Below are positions 7,640-16,392 of a stretch of DNA of 64,000 nucleotides, in pieces. The notes under the pieces were generated by a model that had not been told where the DNA came from, did not search any database, and saw only the letters and a list, made by a program, of their open reading frames with translations. Source of the DNA: Bacteroidia bacterium (GTDB lineage Bacteria > Bacteroidota > Bacteroidia > J057); assembly GCA_030430575.1 (NCBI GenBank), contig JAUIKF010000046.1, positions 1 to 64,000 on the forward strand. The letters run 5' to 3'. The stretch's first letter is position 1, and every line of letters begins with the position of its first letter. Position numbers and translations under genes: made by a program.

Positions 7640-8896
7640 TTACAAATTGTCCTCCTTGATCAAAAAGTAATTGGCGATCCATTGAAAAGCGACAAACCCA
7701 ATCACAAAAATGAGGGACAGGCTATTAAAAATTTTCCCATTCAAGAAGGCCAGCAAAATGGCCCCAGCGCCCACAATTGCCATAACAATGGTATAAATCA
7801 GCAGGAAGTTCTTATTTTTTGAAGGCAATAACATCACGCTGAAAGGCACCATCATGGCAAAGCCAAATGCCGCCACAGGGAGAAATGTCTCGTCTTTGGT
7901 GAGTATATAGAGTAATATGCCGATCACACAAGTCGCCAAGCTTCCCGCAACAAAATTGGAGCTTGTCTTCTCATTTTCACCGAGCAATACCTTCCCGTAT
8001 TTATTGAATCGGAGAAATAGATTGCTGATCGGATCGATGATCCAAGTGGAAAATGCGACGATAGCAAGGAGGATGACCAAAGGCGTCAAAATAGGTTTCA
8101 ACGCATCCACCTTATCGGCTAGGTTGTTCAGCAATCTGACCAATAAATAAAAACCGATGATGACACCCCATTGATATTTTTCAGTCAAATTCCCCATGAA
8201 AAAGCCATACTTTAAAAATACCCTGTACAAGGGATTGGTCGCTTTGATGGCTTCTAGCAATCCCAACTGCGCATATTCATAGGTCGGGTCATTATTTAAG
8301 GCTTCATGAAAATGTTCTTTCGCCTTTCGGTAGTCGCCCTTTTCCAATAACCCCCACCCATAGTTTGCATGGGTATAGGCATTGTTTGGGTCTTCGTTCA
8401 GTGCGCCTTCTATGGTCTGAAAAGATTCATCTTTTTGGTCGAGCTTCAGCAAGGCCGTGCTGCGCACATTCAAGGCAAATAGGTTTTCGGCATCTATTTC
8501 GAGCGCTTTGTCAGCGAGTTCCAGCGCTTTCTGAAATTGCTTCCGCGCCAGCTTTATGTTGGCCCATAAAGCGAAGTAATCCGCATCGTACGGGTCCATC
8601 TCAATGCATTGCTTGAGAAGTCTTTCTGCGTCGTCGTATGCATCTTGCTCAATAGCAATTCTCGCTTTCGTATAGAGCAAATGGGCCTTGTCCGGCGCCA
8701 GGCCGATGGCCCGGTCGATGATGGTATCCGCTACCTCAAATTCATCCTGTTGCAACTTGACTTCTGCTAAAAGCGACAAGACGTAGATATTATCAGCGTC
8801 CTGAGCGAGCAGGTCTTTCAGTATTTGTTCTGCCTCAGCATATTTATGCTGTTGCATCAGAATCTGAATTTTGGCGAGCTTGTGATCTTCGAACAT
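7640..8896 (-). CDS. TPR protein with C-terminal membrane domain
   Basis: Residues 1 to about 235 of this 418-residue protein are tandem tetratricopeptide repeats (for example YAEAEQILKDLLAQDADNIY and YRKAKEHFHEALNNDP), predicted cytoplasmic. Residues about 245-415 contain several hydrophobic helices (YQWGVIIGFYLLVRLL, ILTPLVILLAIVAFSTW, AIVGAGAILLAFLNG and others). The gene starts one base after the stop of the TPR-AAA+ ATPase, so the two are almost certainly co-translated. A plausible model is a membrane anchor that recruits the ATPase or its substrates through TPR-TPR contacts. That model is inference. Confidence 0.75.
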   Translation of the reverse strand: MFEDHKLAKIQILMQQHKYAEAEQILKDLLAQDADNIYVLSLLAEVKLQQDEFEVADTIIDRAIGLAPDKAHLLYTKARIAIEQDAYDDAERLLKQCIEMDPYDADYFALWANIKLARKQFQKALELADKALEIDAENLFALNVRSTALLKLDQKDESFQTIEGALNEDPNNAYTHANYGWGLLEKGDYRKAKEHFHEALNNDPTYEYAQLGLLEAIKATNPLYRVFLKYGFFMGNLTEKYQWGVIIGFYLLVRLLNNLADKVDALKPILTPLVILLAIVAFSTWIIDPISNLFLRFNKYGKVLLGENEKTSSNFVAGSLATCVIGILLYILTKDETFLPVAAFGFAMMVPFSVMLLPSKNKNFLLIYTIVMAIVGAGAILLAFLNGKIFNSLSLIFVIGFVAFQWIANYFLIKEDNL

Positions 8897-8897
8897 G

Positions 8898-10205
8898 TTA
8901 TTTCTTTAAGTTGAGGTAGGAGAGGATTTCGTCATAAAGTCCCGAGTCATTGGCAAATAGGGCAAAATTCTTGGCCGTCGTGAACCACTCTTGGGTGCTG
9001 GGCTTATGCTTTTTAGCAGCAGTTATGAGGTCTTTTGTGACAATGGGTTTGGGAATGCCATCTGCAAATGAAGCTTCCAACTTCAGTTCGATCGCAATAT
9101 CAATCAGGGCGTCAATATCGGCCCCTGAATAATGCCCCAACTTCTTGGCCAGTTGGTTGTAATCGATGTTTTCTGTCGGTTTGCCTTTCAGTTTCAATCG
9201 GAGGATGGCTTCTCTGGACAGGGCATCTGGCGGCGGCACAAACACAATTCTGTCAAATCTTCCAGGCCGCCTGAAGGCGGGGTCCAGATTCCAGGGCGTA
9301 TTGGTAGCGCCCAGGATCAGTACGCCATCATTGCTACTTTCAATGCCGTCCAATTCCTGCAAGAACTGATTGATCAGGTGACGGCCGCTTGATTGCTTCA
9401 TGTCACTTCTGCTAGCGCCCAAGGCGTCGATTTCATCGATAAACAGCACACAAGGCGTATTTTCCCTTGCTAAGTCAAAGATTTCATGCAAGTTCTTCTC
9501 GCTATTCCCGATCCACATATCGAGGATGTCATTGAGGCTCACGCTGATGAATTTGGCATGGACCTGCCCGGCAGTAGCCTTGGCGATATAGGTCTTCCCA
9601 CACCCTGGAGGGCCGTACAATAAAATGCCGCCGCCTACCTTCTTGCCATAGGCTTTGTACAGTTCTGGATGTGCCAATGGCTTGATGATCTTCAACTCAA
9701 TCTCCTTCTTGACAGTATCCATGCCGCCCACATCGTCAAAATTGATGGTCGGCTTTTCCAAAAACCTGTCGTCCAATTCGTCGAGGGGTTCGGTATCCTC
9801 TTGGACACTTTTTACCTTTAATTGCCTGTCTAGCTCTTCGTCAAAAAAGTTGGGATTAAGGGCTAGTGCCTTTTGGTACATTTCTACCGCCTTACCGATC
9901 GCATGTTCTTTCAGCAGGGCTTTTGCATACAGGGTAAAAACCGCTACCTCCTGAATGCCACTGTCTATCACTTCCTCAAGGATGACATTGCACGCGGAAA
10001 AATTTCCTTTGTGAAAAAACACCTTGGCCAGCCCAATTTTTGCTTTGGTATCGGAAGTCTGCTTGAGCAGGGTGGTATATTCCGTCTCTGCCTCGTCAAG
10101 CCTGTTCACGGACAATAACGTATCCGCTAACAGGAGTCGCAAGGTGGTGTTTTCGGGCGAATGTTTAAGGGCTTCACGCAGGCTGTCTATGGTATTCTCA
10201 TTCAT
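8898..10205 (-). CDS. TPR-AAA+ ATPase (Vps4/FtsH-like module)
   Basis: This 435-residue ATPase has N-terminal TPRs (about 3-125) and one classical AAA module. Visible motifs are Walker A GPPGCGKT (198-205), a pore-loop-like WIGNSEKN (231-238), Walker B VLFIDEID (253-260) and the second region of homology ending RRPGRFD (312-318), followed by a C-terminal helical lid. It is not fused to a protease, so it is more like an unfoldase or remodeller such as Vps4 or katanin than FtsH. A TTG at 10226 could extend the frame by seven codons; ATG 10205 is preferred. It is coupled to the membrane TPR gene downstream. Confidence 0.85.
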   Translation of the reverse strand: MNENTIDSLREALKHSPENTTLRLLLADTLLSVNRLDEAETEYTTLLKQTSDTKAKIGLAKVFFHKGNFSACNVILEEVIDSGIQEVAVFTLYAKALLKEHAIGKAVEMYQKALALNPNFFDEELDRQLKVKSVQEDTEPLDELDDRFLEKPTINFDDVGGMDTVKKEIELKIIKPLAHPELYKAYGKKVGGGILLYGPPGCGKTYIAKATAGQVHAKFISVSLNDILDMWIGNSEKNLHEIFDLARENTPCVLFIDEIDALGASRSDMKQSSGRHLINQFLQELDGIESSNDGVLILGATNTPWNLDPAFRRPGRFDRIVFVPPPDALSREAILRLKLKGKPTENIDYNQLAKKLGHYSGADIDALIDIAIELKLEASFADGIPKPIVTKDLITAAKKHKPSTQEWFTTAKNFALFANDSGLYDEILSYLNLKK

Positions 10206-10358
10206 ATTAGGGGAATCATTTATCAACTGTTTATAGTGCTATAATACTGAATTTCGGTCAAGATCACTATAAAGATGGTGCCCTGCGTCTTTAAGAAATG
10301 TCATTCTTTTTTGATACTGCCCACTTTGATGGGATTATCTTGGGTATATCCACCCTTT

Positions 10359-10904
10359 TTATTGGTTGACATTTATGTCATCACATATAGAGTAGCCATC
10401 TGTGGAAAAAGCAAAACCCTTATTCCCGTTTTGACCCACCATCACTGCTTGTACCAAAGGTCTCACTTTATGGTTTTTAGCATTGATCACTACAATGAAA
10501 TTTGCACCAGGGCCGCCACTATCATCATCTTTTTCAATCACGTAATTGACCGTTCCCATGGGGGGGAGGCTAATAGTTTTGTCAATATAATTCCTCACCA
10601 ATTCCCCATCGGTATTGAAGTAATCAATCTTTGAGATAAATAAAGAATCGCGGTAGCTGGTATTTCGAATACTCAATGTGGCCGCCAAGAGGGATTTTTG
10701 ATATTGGGCATCAATATATATATCAGAATATATAGGCACATAAACGGTATCCTGATAGCTCATTTCTTGTCTATTGATTTTATGTGTGACTTCCAAAGAC
10801 TGAAATTCATCCTGTCCCTCCTCGTCTATATTGGGGTTAGGGGGATTACAGGCAATGATCATACTACTTATGCCAATTAGCAGGTAATTTATGGGGTTTC
10901 TCAT
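10359..10904 (-). CDS. DUF3124 lipoprotein
   Basis: This 181-residue lipoprotein has a lipobox IIAC (Cys19). The DUF3124 fold is recognised from VYVPIYSDIY, LAATLSIRNTSYRDSLFI, DYFNTDGELVRNYID, GGPGANFIVV and the closing QAVMVGQNGNKGFAFSTDG. The family has no defined activity; its members are small secreted beta-sandwich proteins. The gene stands alone, with a short poorly conserved leader upstream. The 207 bp between it and the next gene (10905-11111) contain nothing convincing. Confidence 0.85.
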   Translation of the reverse strand: MRNPINYLLIGISSMIIACNPPNPNIDEEGQDEFQSLEVTHKINRQEMSYQDTVYVPIYSDIYIDAQYQKSLLAATLSIRNTSYRDSLFISKIDYFNTDGELVRNYIDKTISLPPMGTVNYVIEKDDDSGGPGANFIVVINAKNHKVRPLVQAVMVGQNGNKGFAFSTDGYSICDDINVNQ

Positions 10905-11111
10905 GATTATAAGGGTATATTCGATTACTACTCGATTAGGCGGTGAGGTGTTTTTAGCCCAGGTACTATCAAATTTTCAGAAGCGGGCGGTCCGCAGATG
11001 ATGATGAGCTTCATTACATAAAACGAAATGAGGTCTTCGTATCCTGTGTCTCATGAAACGTGAATTGACGATGGAGAAGAAGCAAACTGATTTTGCCGCA
11101 GCAAAGATGGC

Positions 11112-11366
11112 TCAGTAAGTCAATTTTTCAAAACCTATCGCCTTTGCTTCTATCCCAAAAGTCTCCCAAAGCCATTGTTTGATGTGTCGCGCATGGCGAT
11201 AGGTTCTTTGAGTTCCATCTTCTTTGATCCAGACATGACTGTCTCCATTTACCTCAATGATCAAATAGCATTCCTCTCCTATCCGCTTGATGTACAAGCG
11301 GTCAAAAGTCCCCTCGCGAAGGGCATTTTGCTGATTTTCGAATAGCTCAGTGACAGGGGGTTTCAT
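11112..11366 (-). CDS. Small unknown protein
   Basis: This 84-residue hydrophilic protein is not recognised. It is rich in charged residues and has a compact alternating pattern (RLYIKRIGEECYLIIEVNGD) that suggests a small alpha/beta domain. Its start overlaps the end of the upstream gene by 20 bases, which supports real expression by translational coupling. Confidence 0.5.
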   Translation of the reverse strand: MKPPVTELFENQQNALREGTFDRLYIKRIGEECYLIIEVNGDSHVWIKEDGTQRTYRHARHIKQWLWETFGIEAKAIGFEKLTY

Positions 11367-12021
11367 GATAGACTTGTTGAGAAGTGATATTTCCTAAAGA
11401 GTCATGCAAGCAATATTCCATCAGACGATTGTGATTAAATACAGCATAGTCTTTGGCTGATTTGGAGCTAAAGTCCTTTTTGAGGCTCTCATGGTTGTGA
11501 TAGCCCTGCCGAAAGCCAAATTTATCGTATCGATTGACCGTATCCCCAGCCACTATGTCGAACGTCGGAGGCCGATGGTTGAGCCTATTATTTTCCCAAA
11601 AATTAAACCCATCACCACGATAATAGATCGCATAATCTTCCCAAGCCTCCATAGCGATGGTGTATTCAAATAAAAAAGTACACTCACAAGCAAAATTAGG
11701 AATGGCTTCCCGCATGATGGTGTCGCCGGCTTCATTGATTCTGGTTAGTCGCTGAGAAATCCCCACGATCATAGAATCTCCTATCAATTTAGAAAATCCA
11801 ACTACCTCTGAAGAATCCCCAAAGACACAATTCTCATGTGCCCTGATGACGATTTTTATAGTGTCAGCGTATTCAAAGAATTCCAGCATTTTGGGATAAG
11901 AAGGACAATCTGAAAAGTCTTGACAGATGGAGACATCGAACCTCAACAACTCCCCATCTTGCTGGGTAGGAGGATAGGAACATAATAAAACCAAGGCAGA
12001 TAATATGGATAAGAGTTTCAT
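11347..12021 (-). CDS. Secreted protein of unknown function
   Basis: The 224-residue product begins with a signal-peptide-like helix (MKLLSILSALVLLCS). The mature part has several cysteines (CQDFSDCPSYPK, ENCVFG, FACECTF), which suggests disulfides in the periplasm or outside the cell. No family was recognised. ATG 12021 is chosen over an upstream TTG (12027). It overlaps the next minus-strand gene by 20 bases. Confidence 0.55.
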   Translation of the reverse strand: MKLLSILSALVLLCSYPPTQQDGELLRFDVSICQDFSDCPSYPKMLEFFEYADTIKIVIRAHENCVFGDSSEVVGFSKLIGDSMIVGISQRLTRINEAGDTIMREAIPNFACECTFLFEYTIAMEAWEDYAIYYRGDGFNFWENNRLNHRPPTFDIVAGDTVNRYDKFGFRQGYHNHESLKKDFSSKSAKDYAVFNHNRLMEYCLHDSLGNITSQQVYHETPCH

Positions 12022-12045
12022 GAGCAAATTGTGATTGGAAAAATT

Positions 12046-12966
12046 CTATTCCTTAATCGCCTCCCCAAGCCTTTTGCCATCCCTCACAAAGACCAAGGTA
12101 TCTCCTTCGATGGTCAGCTCTTCTCCTGGATGGTATTTGAACAAGAACTGATTGTCACTTACAGGAACGAGTTCTCGTAGCAGTTCGCGGTCTCTGACGT
12201 GGTAGGAGGTCAGGATTTTATTTTCCAGGTAATAGATCTTATAGCTGACAGCCTGATCCTCAGAAGTGTATGTATCTACTTCATTCTTAGCAGGCAGCGA
12301 TAGGGTCGAAGCGGTGTCTGTATAGGCCTTCTTCTCAGCTGTCAACTCCAGCAGCCGCAATGAAATCTCAGGCGTCACATCTTTCCCCACAAATTCTCTC
12401 CCTTCCGACATCAGGCCTTTCGTGATGCCATAGGTCGTCCGATCGATCATTTCTGCCTCCATCATGATGCCTGCTTCTCTGCGCTTGTCGGGTTCATCTA
12501 TCACCCCTGTAAACCAAAAAGTGGCAGTGATAGGCTGGACCGTTCCATGTAGGGCTAAATTTCCAGTAAGCTTATAGCGATCTCCTTCCTTGCTGATGGC
12601 CGTAGATACAAAATGGATAAAGGGATGTTTATCACTTTCCAGGTATTTGCGGATGAGGTCGCGGTCCCGCTTGGCATTGTTTGTATTGATGCTTGATGTT
12701 TCGATGAAAATCTCCGCATGGGAGTTTGCCATATCTTCTCCGTCCAGAGAGATCGTCCCGATGAATTTGTCAAAACGCCCTTGCACCTGGGTGATGCCCC
12801 AAAAGGGAATACTGAAGGCGATCGAAGAGTGGGTAGGGTCAATATAATAGGTTACAGGCGCTGCGATGGTATATTCCGCCGCATTGAGGCGCTCGACGGG
12901 TTCTGTAGGGGACTGATTACAGGCAAAAAGGGAAAAGATAGCTAACAAAAAGAATAGACGTTGCAT
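12046..12966 (-). CDS. YceI-like lipoprotein
   Basis: This 306-residue lipoprotein has a lipobox (LFACN, Cys16). The central part is a YceI lipocalin-like barrel: YYIDPTHSSIAFSIPFWGIT, VQGRFDKFIGTISLDG, a SSINTNNAKRDRDLI segment and YGITKGL. YceI proteins bind polyisoprenoid or other amphipathic lipids in the periplasm. About 90 residues follow the barrel and are unfamiliar. The frame extends 41 codons further upstream, but ATG 12966 is chosen because it directly precedes the signal peptide. Confidence 0.85.
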   Translation of the reverse strand: MQRLFFLLAIFSLFACNQSPTEPVERLNAAEYTIAAPVTYYIDPTHSSIAFSIPFWGITQVQGRFDKFIGTISLDGEDMANSHAEIFIETSSINTNNAKRDRDLIRKYLESDKHPFIHFVSTAISKEGDRYKLTGNLALHGTVQPITATFWFTGVIDEPDKRREAGIMMEAEMIDRTTYGITKGLMSEGREFVGKDVTPEISLRLLELTAEKKAYTDTASTLSLPAKNEVDTYTSEDQAVSYKIYYLENKILTSYHVRDRELLRELVPVSDNQFLFKYHPGEELTIEGDTLVFVRDGKRLGEAIKE

Positions 12967-13143
12967 GAGGTAAAGTGATTGGAGAGTTGATGAAAAGAAT
13001 CTCATGTAGGTCCTGGACCGTTCGCCCGGCTGAGCGGAACGGATAAGCTTTGGGGGGTAAAAAATGAAAAGATCGTCACTATCAGTCATTTACCAATGAC
13101 ATGACTTCTGTATAGATGGTTACGCTTAAGAATCGGCTCCTTG

Positions 13144-13225
13144 GACATGTAACAGGTTGAAGAAAGCCTGTTACATGTCGATTGGCTCAAAGACGCAACA
13201 GATTTTCTTCAATCTGTTGCGTCTT
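13144..13225. repeat. Two adjacent hairpins of one palindrome family
   Basis: Hairpin one has 13-bp perfect arms (GACATGTAACAGG at 13144-13156 and its complement at 13167-13179) and loop TTGAAGAAAG. Hairpin two has 15-bp perfect arms (AAGACGCAACAGATT at 13190-13204 and 13211-13225) and loop TTCTTC. The inner part (AACAG, loop TTGAAGAA or its complement) is shared, in opposite orientation. The second core recurs at 27228-27263. They lie between two minus-strand genes and may terminate transcription. Confidence 0.8.
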
Positions 13226-13298
13226 CAGCTATTGTCTTGCGATCATCATTCCTGCATTTCTTATTTACAAATTTGAGAATAAAAGTATTCTGCTTCTC

Positions 13299-13628
13299 TT
13301 AGACATTCAAAAAACCATCTCCATCTGCTACTCTTAATCCTAAGTGCTTTAGAATATTTTTGATACAAGAAATCGCTTGATTACTTCCCCGCACATGCAT
13401 GGCAAAACCCGTCATTTCTTCCGTTTCTCCCATATTAAATTCTATAGAAAACTGATCATTCTCAAGGGTTCCCCAAGCGGGATCTAAAAAATTTGCAGAG
13501 GGCTCTACTTCTATTATTCTAGCAATAATTTCTGTTCGACTTCCAATAGATTGGGGTTCAAAATCGCCTGGGATTTCGGAGAGTGAATCCACATTACCCC
13601 AATCTTGTACAAATAAATCCCAGCTCAT
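13299..13628 (-). CDS. Conserved hypothetical protein (MSWDLFVQD family)
   Basis: This 109-residue cytoplasmic protein matches a small family that starts MSWDxFVQDxP and carries IPxDFxPxxIGSR, a DPxWG motif (here LDPAWGTLEN) and a C-terminal HVRG plus LGLRA-like segment (MHVRGSNQAISCIKNILKHL). As I recall, relatives occur widely and some sit near toxin or immunity genes, but no function is established. The stop is 16 bp before the ATG region of the preceding gene on this strand, so the two may be co-transcribed. Confidence 0.6.
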   Translation of the reverse strand: MSWDLFVQDWGNVDSLSEIPGDFEPQSIGSRTEIIARIIEVEPSANFLDPAWGTLENDQFSIEFNMGETEEMTGFAMHVRGSNQAISCIKNILKHLGLRVADGDGFLNV

Positions 13629-13644
13629 TTTTTAAAATCATTCA

Positions 13645-14214
13645 TTAATCAAAAACACCATTTCCTAAATAGCTATCTAAAAAGGACTTGTATTGGTCCA
13701 CTGCGTACCACGATGAAATATCCCGGAAATCTGGAGACCCAATGCTTGGCTTTATAGGATTAGTCGCGACTACAAAATGAAGATAAATCTTTTCCCCTTG
13801 CAATAAGGCTGGAATTTCAGCCTCAAACCCGAAGTCAATGTAGGTGATCAATGGGTTCACCATTCCAAATTGATTCCCAAGCCTTTTTGGCATCCAGTCA
13901 TTTCTCATAGATCTCGAGTACATGATTTCTTCATCTTCTGTTCCGATATGTAGATGGTGGGTTGTATTTTCTATTTCTATACAATCCAATCCCTCACCAC
14001 TTGCTAGCCCATATTTAGTTCCTTGAGCAGGATCGACCAGTCTACAAAAAATAGCCAGGTGCTCTTTTTCATTATTTACCTTTCTGATAAACCATCTCCA
14101 ACCAATAGAGGTCTCACATTTCACCGCATCATCGTGGGGCAATTCAAATCGTTGCAGCGTGATCTGATGTCCAAAAGAGGAGACGACATCATTATTAGTA
14201 GCCGTAGGAATCAT
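13645..14214 (-). CDS. Unknown protein
   Basis: This 189-residue protein has no signal peptide and no recognised domain. It has a mixed alpha/beta composition with several tryptophan-rich patches (IGWRWFIRKV, ISSWYAVDQY). It precedes the MSWDLFVQD-family gene by 16 bp and may be its partner. A toxin-immunity relation is conceivable but unsupported. Confidence 0.45.
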   Translation of the reverse strand: MIPTATNNDVVSSFGHQITLQRFELPHDDAVKCETSIGWRWFIRKVNNEKEHLAIFCRLVDPAQGTKYGLASGEGLDCIEIENTTHHLHIGTEDEEIMYSRSMRNDWMPKRLGNQFGMVNPLITYIDFGFEAEIPALLQGEKIYLHFVVATNPIKPSIGSPDFRDISSWYAVDQYKSFLDSYLGNGVFD

Positions 14215-14423
14215 TTGCTGGTCCGTTTGTATAAAGGTCCTTACTTATTATTCCAAGGGGGGTATCAAAGTCATCCATTAAAATTGCTTGATTCATAGGG
14301 CTGGGCTTTTTTATCCATCGTCTCTTCACCAAGATAGCAATTTCCCCCACATTTTATGGAAAGTTGACATTCGCTTATCTATGGGATATCCCGTTTTACC
14401 TACAACTAATCGCCCTCACCCAT

Positions 14424-14522
14424 ATGCGCCACCTAATCATCGCCTTCCTCCTTTCTCCCCTGATTTCCATCGCTCAAAGCCCTTTCAACAAGGTGGACAA
14501 ACTCATGGGCAGTTGTATGTGA
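14424..14522 (+). pseudogene. 5' stub of a secreted protein gene (possibly ApbE-like)
   Basis: A 32-codon frame encodes a credible signal peptide (MRHLIIAFLLSPLISIAQ) followed by FNKVDKLMGSCM and a double stop. The K-x-x-x-LMGS motif after a signal peptide is reminiscent of the start of ApbE-type FAD:protein FMN transferases. It looks like a truncated remnant; the ApbE link is weak. The rest of 14215-14693 shows no other feature. Confidence 0.3.
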
Positions 14523-14693
14523 TAGATGTGGAGAAAATAGTTGAGTAAGTCGCTCAGCTGATTTATAACAACCCAGGAACACTATTTTTTTGGCAAAAGA
14601 AATTGTTGTCGAGATAAGAATAGCTTACCTTCCCCTAATTCACACCTTATCAAATTAGATTTCCTTCAGTCGTTTTAAAAAAAACATGCTATT

Positions 14694-16391
14694 ATGACAG
14701 AACACCTCCATTACATTGATCATACAAAGACAATTGAATTTAATAATAGTACACTTTCTTCCCCAAATAGAAATTTCAAACTCCTCTTTGACGAAGGGGG
14801 AACGCTCAAGATATTAAACACAGAAAGTGTATCAGATCCCGGCGATGGCGATACGCTATGGGAGCTGTCCAATCCCACAAATGCGCATTTGCAATCCGCA
14901 AAAATTGACGATCAGGGATGCCTGTCTATATCAGATGCTGCCGGAACCAGCATTGTCCTCCCAACGGATAGCCAAGGGTATTCGGGTGAAAAAGTGCATA
15001 CCAGACTGTATTTAGAAAATAGTGGCCGCCTCATGCTAGTCACGATGCAAGGAGAGAAAATCCATACCCTCATATGGGACAGTTGGGACAATGAGTCCTT
15101 GACCCCTCATTATGAAGTATATGCGGAAAGCAAAGAGCAAGTATATACGATCGGAGGCGAGAAAACCAGAAAACTGCTGATGACGCCGAATCAAGGTGAG
15201 CTTTGGGAAATAACCTCAGGAGATGATTATGAGAAACTCAGTGTCTTCGGAAAGAAAGGGACTATTTCACAAACCCATCAGGAAGTATCCATTGCTACTA
15301 AAGGAAGTAAGCCAGGTTTCTCACTCGTAGGCACAGGCTTGGCCTTACAACACCATCAATATATTGGGAGTGACTATATTGTTGGATTAACCCCTGATGG
15401 TATCCTTAACTGCTATAAGAGTAATGCGCTCAAAAAAACGATAGGATCAAATTTCGCTTCTTTTTCCGTCACCAGGAATACGAAAGGCCTGAATGACTTT
15501 ATGCCCAGAATGGAAGTTATATGGGCCATTACTCAAACAGGGGAAATAACCCGATATCAGATTACCTATGTAGGAGAATCCTGTACAGTAATCCCTGGGA
15601 AAGGATCTCTTATTTCTCCTGGCTCCGAATATGAATTTATAGAAATATCTGCTCTTACCTTTGACAATGCTTGGGCAATACGGAAAAAGAAAACGCCACG
15701 AGCGGGCGAACAGAACTATGAACTGGTAAGGATTGTGGATAGCAAAGTGGTACCATTACCCAGTCAGTATCCTACTCCCCCTACAGACCTCATAGCTAGT
15801 GATCCAGGTTTTACGCGCACAGCACCTCCATCGATTGAGTTTCTCAAAGTGTCTGCCGTAGATAAGTATAATGCATATGCCATTTCAAAGGACTATCTCC
15901 TTTGGCGTACGCCCAATGCGGGTAAAGATTGGTTCATCGTCTTGACAAATACTACGACCATTGAGGAGTTTATCCAAAAAAGCTTGCAAAACATCCAGCA
16001 ACAAATAGCAGCCAAACATGAGGTAGAAAAGGTCATGCAGGAGGCTTTTGACAGGATGAAGGGACTGAACGATAATGGGGTTTCTGGAGATAGTGATTGC
16101 CTCCGAATAAAGGTTGTTTTTTCACATGCCGGATCGTTGACGCTCTTTGAGGGCCTCAAAGCTGCTGCTGAAATCGCCAAAATGTTAAAATTCCTGCCAC
16201 CTCCAATACCCACCTTACTATCCTTAGCCCTTAAAATAAATGCAGCAATCCTGAAAAAAAGGTATGAAGCTAAGGGCAAAAATAAGGGAATGACCATCTC
16301 AATCCCATGGGTTCTCTTGACACCTGCCATTTCTGCTGGGGCAGTCGGTGTGTCTGCATTGGTTCAAATATTTACCTCCATACATGATTAA
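14694..16391 (+). CDS. Lectin-like protein with hydrophobic C terminus
   Basis: This 565-residue protein lacks a signal peptide. Residues about 22-130 have the repeating strand pattern of bulb-type (mannose-binding) lectins: FKLLFDEGGTLKILN, then TLWELSNPT, and RLYLENSGRLMLVT with LIWDSWD. Residues about 135-430 are repeated strand units with tryptophans, consistent with a beta-propeller. After a helical stretch (about 430-480) come two hydrophobic segments (about 498-518 and 538-562, including WVLLTPAISAGAVGVSALVQ). It could bind glycans and insert in membranes, as a secreted effector or bacteriocin-like protein would. Domain calls are by eye. It faces the molybdopterin oxidoreductase gene convergently, 1 bp apart. 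Confidence 0.5.
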   Translation: MTEHLHYIDHTKTIEFNNSTLSSPNRNFKLLFDEGGTLKILNTESVSDPGDGDTLWELSNPTNAHLQSAKIDDQGCLSISDAAGTSIVLPTDSQGYSGEKVHTRLYLENSGRLMLVTMQGEKIHTLIWDSWDNESLTPHYEVYAESKEQVYTIGGEKTRKLLMTPNQGELWEITSGDDYEKLSVFGKKGTISQTHQEVSIATKGSKPGFSLVGTGLALQHHQYIGSDYIVGLTPDGILNCYKSNALKKTIGSNFASFSVTRNTKGLNDFMPRMEVIWAITQTGEITRYQITYVGESCTVIPGKGSLISPGSEYEFIEISALTFDNAWAIRKKKTPRAGEQNYELVRIVDSKVVPLPSQYPTPPTDLIASDPGFTRTAPPSIEFLKVSAVDKYNAYAISKDYLLWRTPNAGKDWFIVLTNTTTIEEFIQKSLQNIQQQIAAKHEVEKVMQEAFDRMKGLNDNGVSGDSDCLRIKVVFSHAGSLTLFEGLKAAAEIAKMLKFLPPPIPTLLSLALKINAAILKKRYEAKGKNKGMTISIPWVLLTPAISAGAVGVSALVQIFTSIHD

Positions 16392-16392
16392 C

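Noticed and set aside
11053-11118. 21-codon plus-strand frame (MKRELTMEKKQTDFAAAKMAQ-like)
   Set aside because: Too short, no supporting context and antisense to the end of the 11112 gene.
12967-13089. N-terminal extension of the YceI gene
   Set aside because: It would hide the signal peptide and lipobox that begin at ATG 12966.
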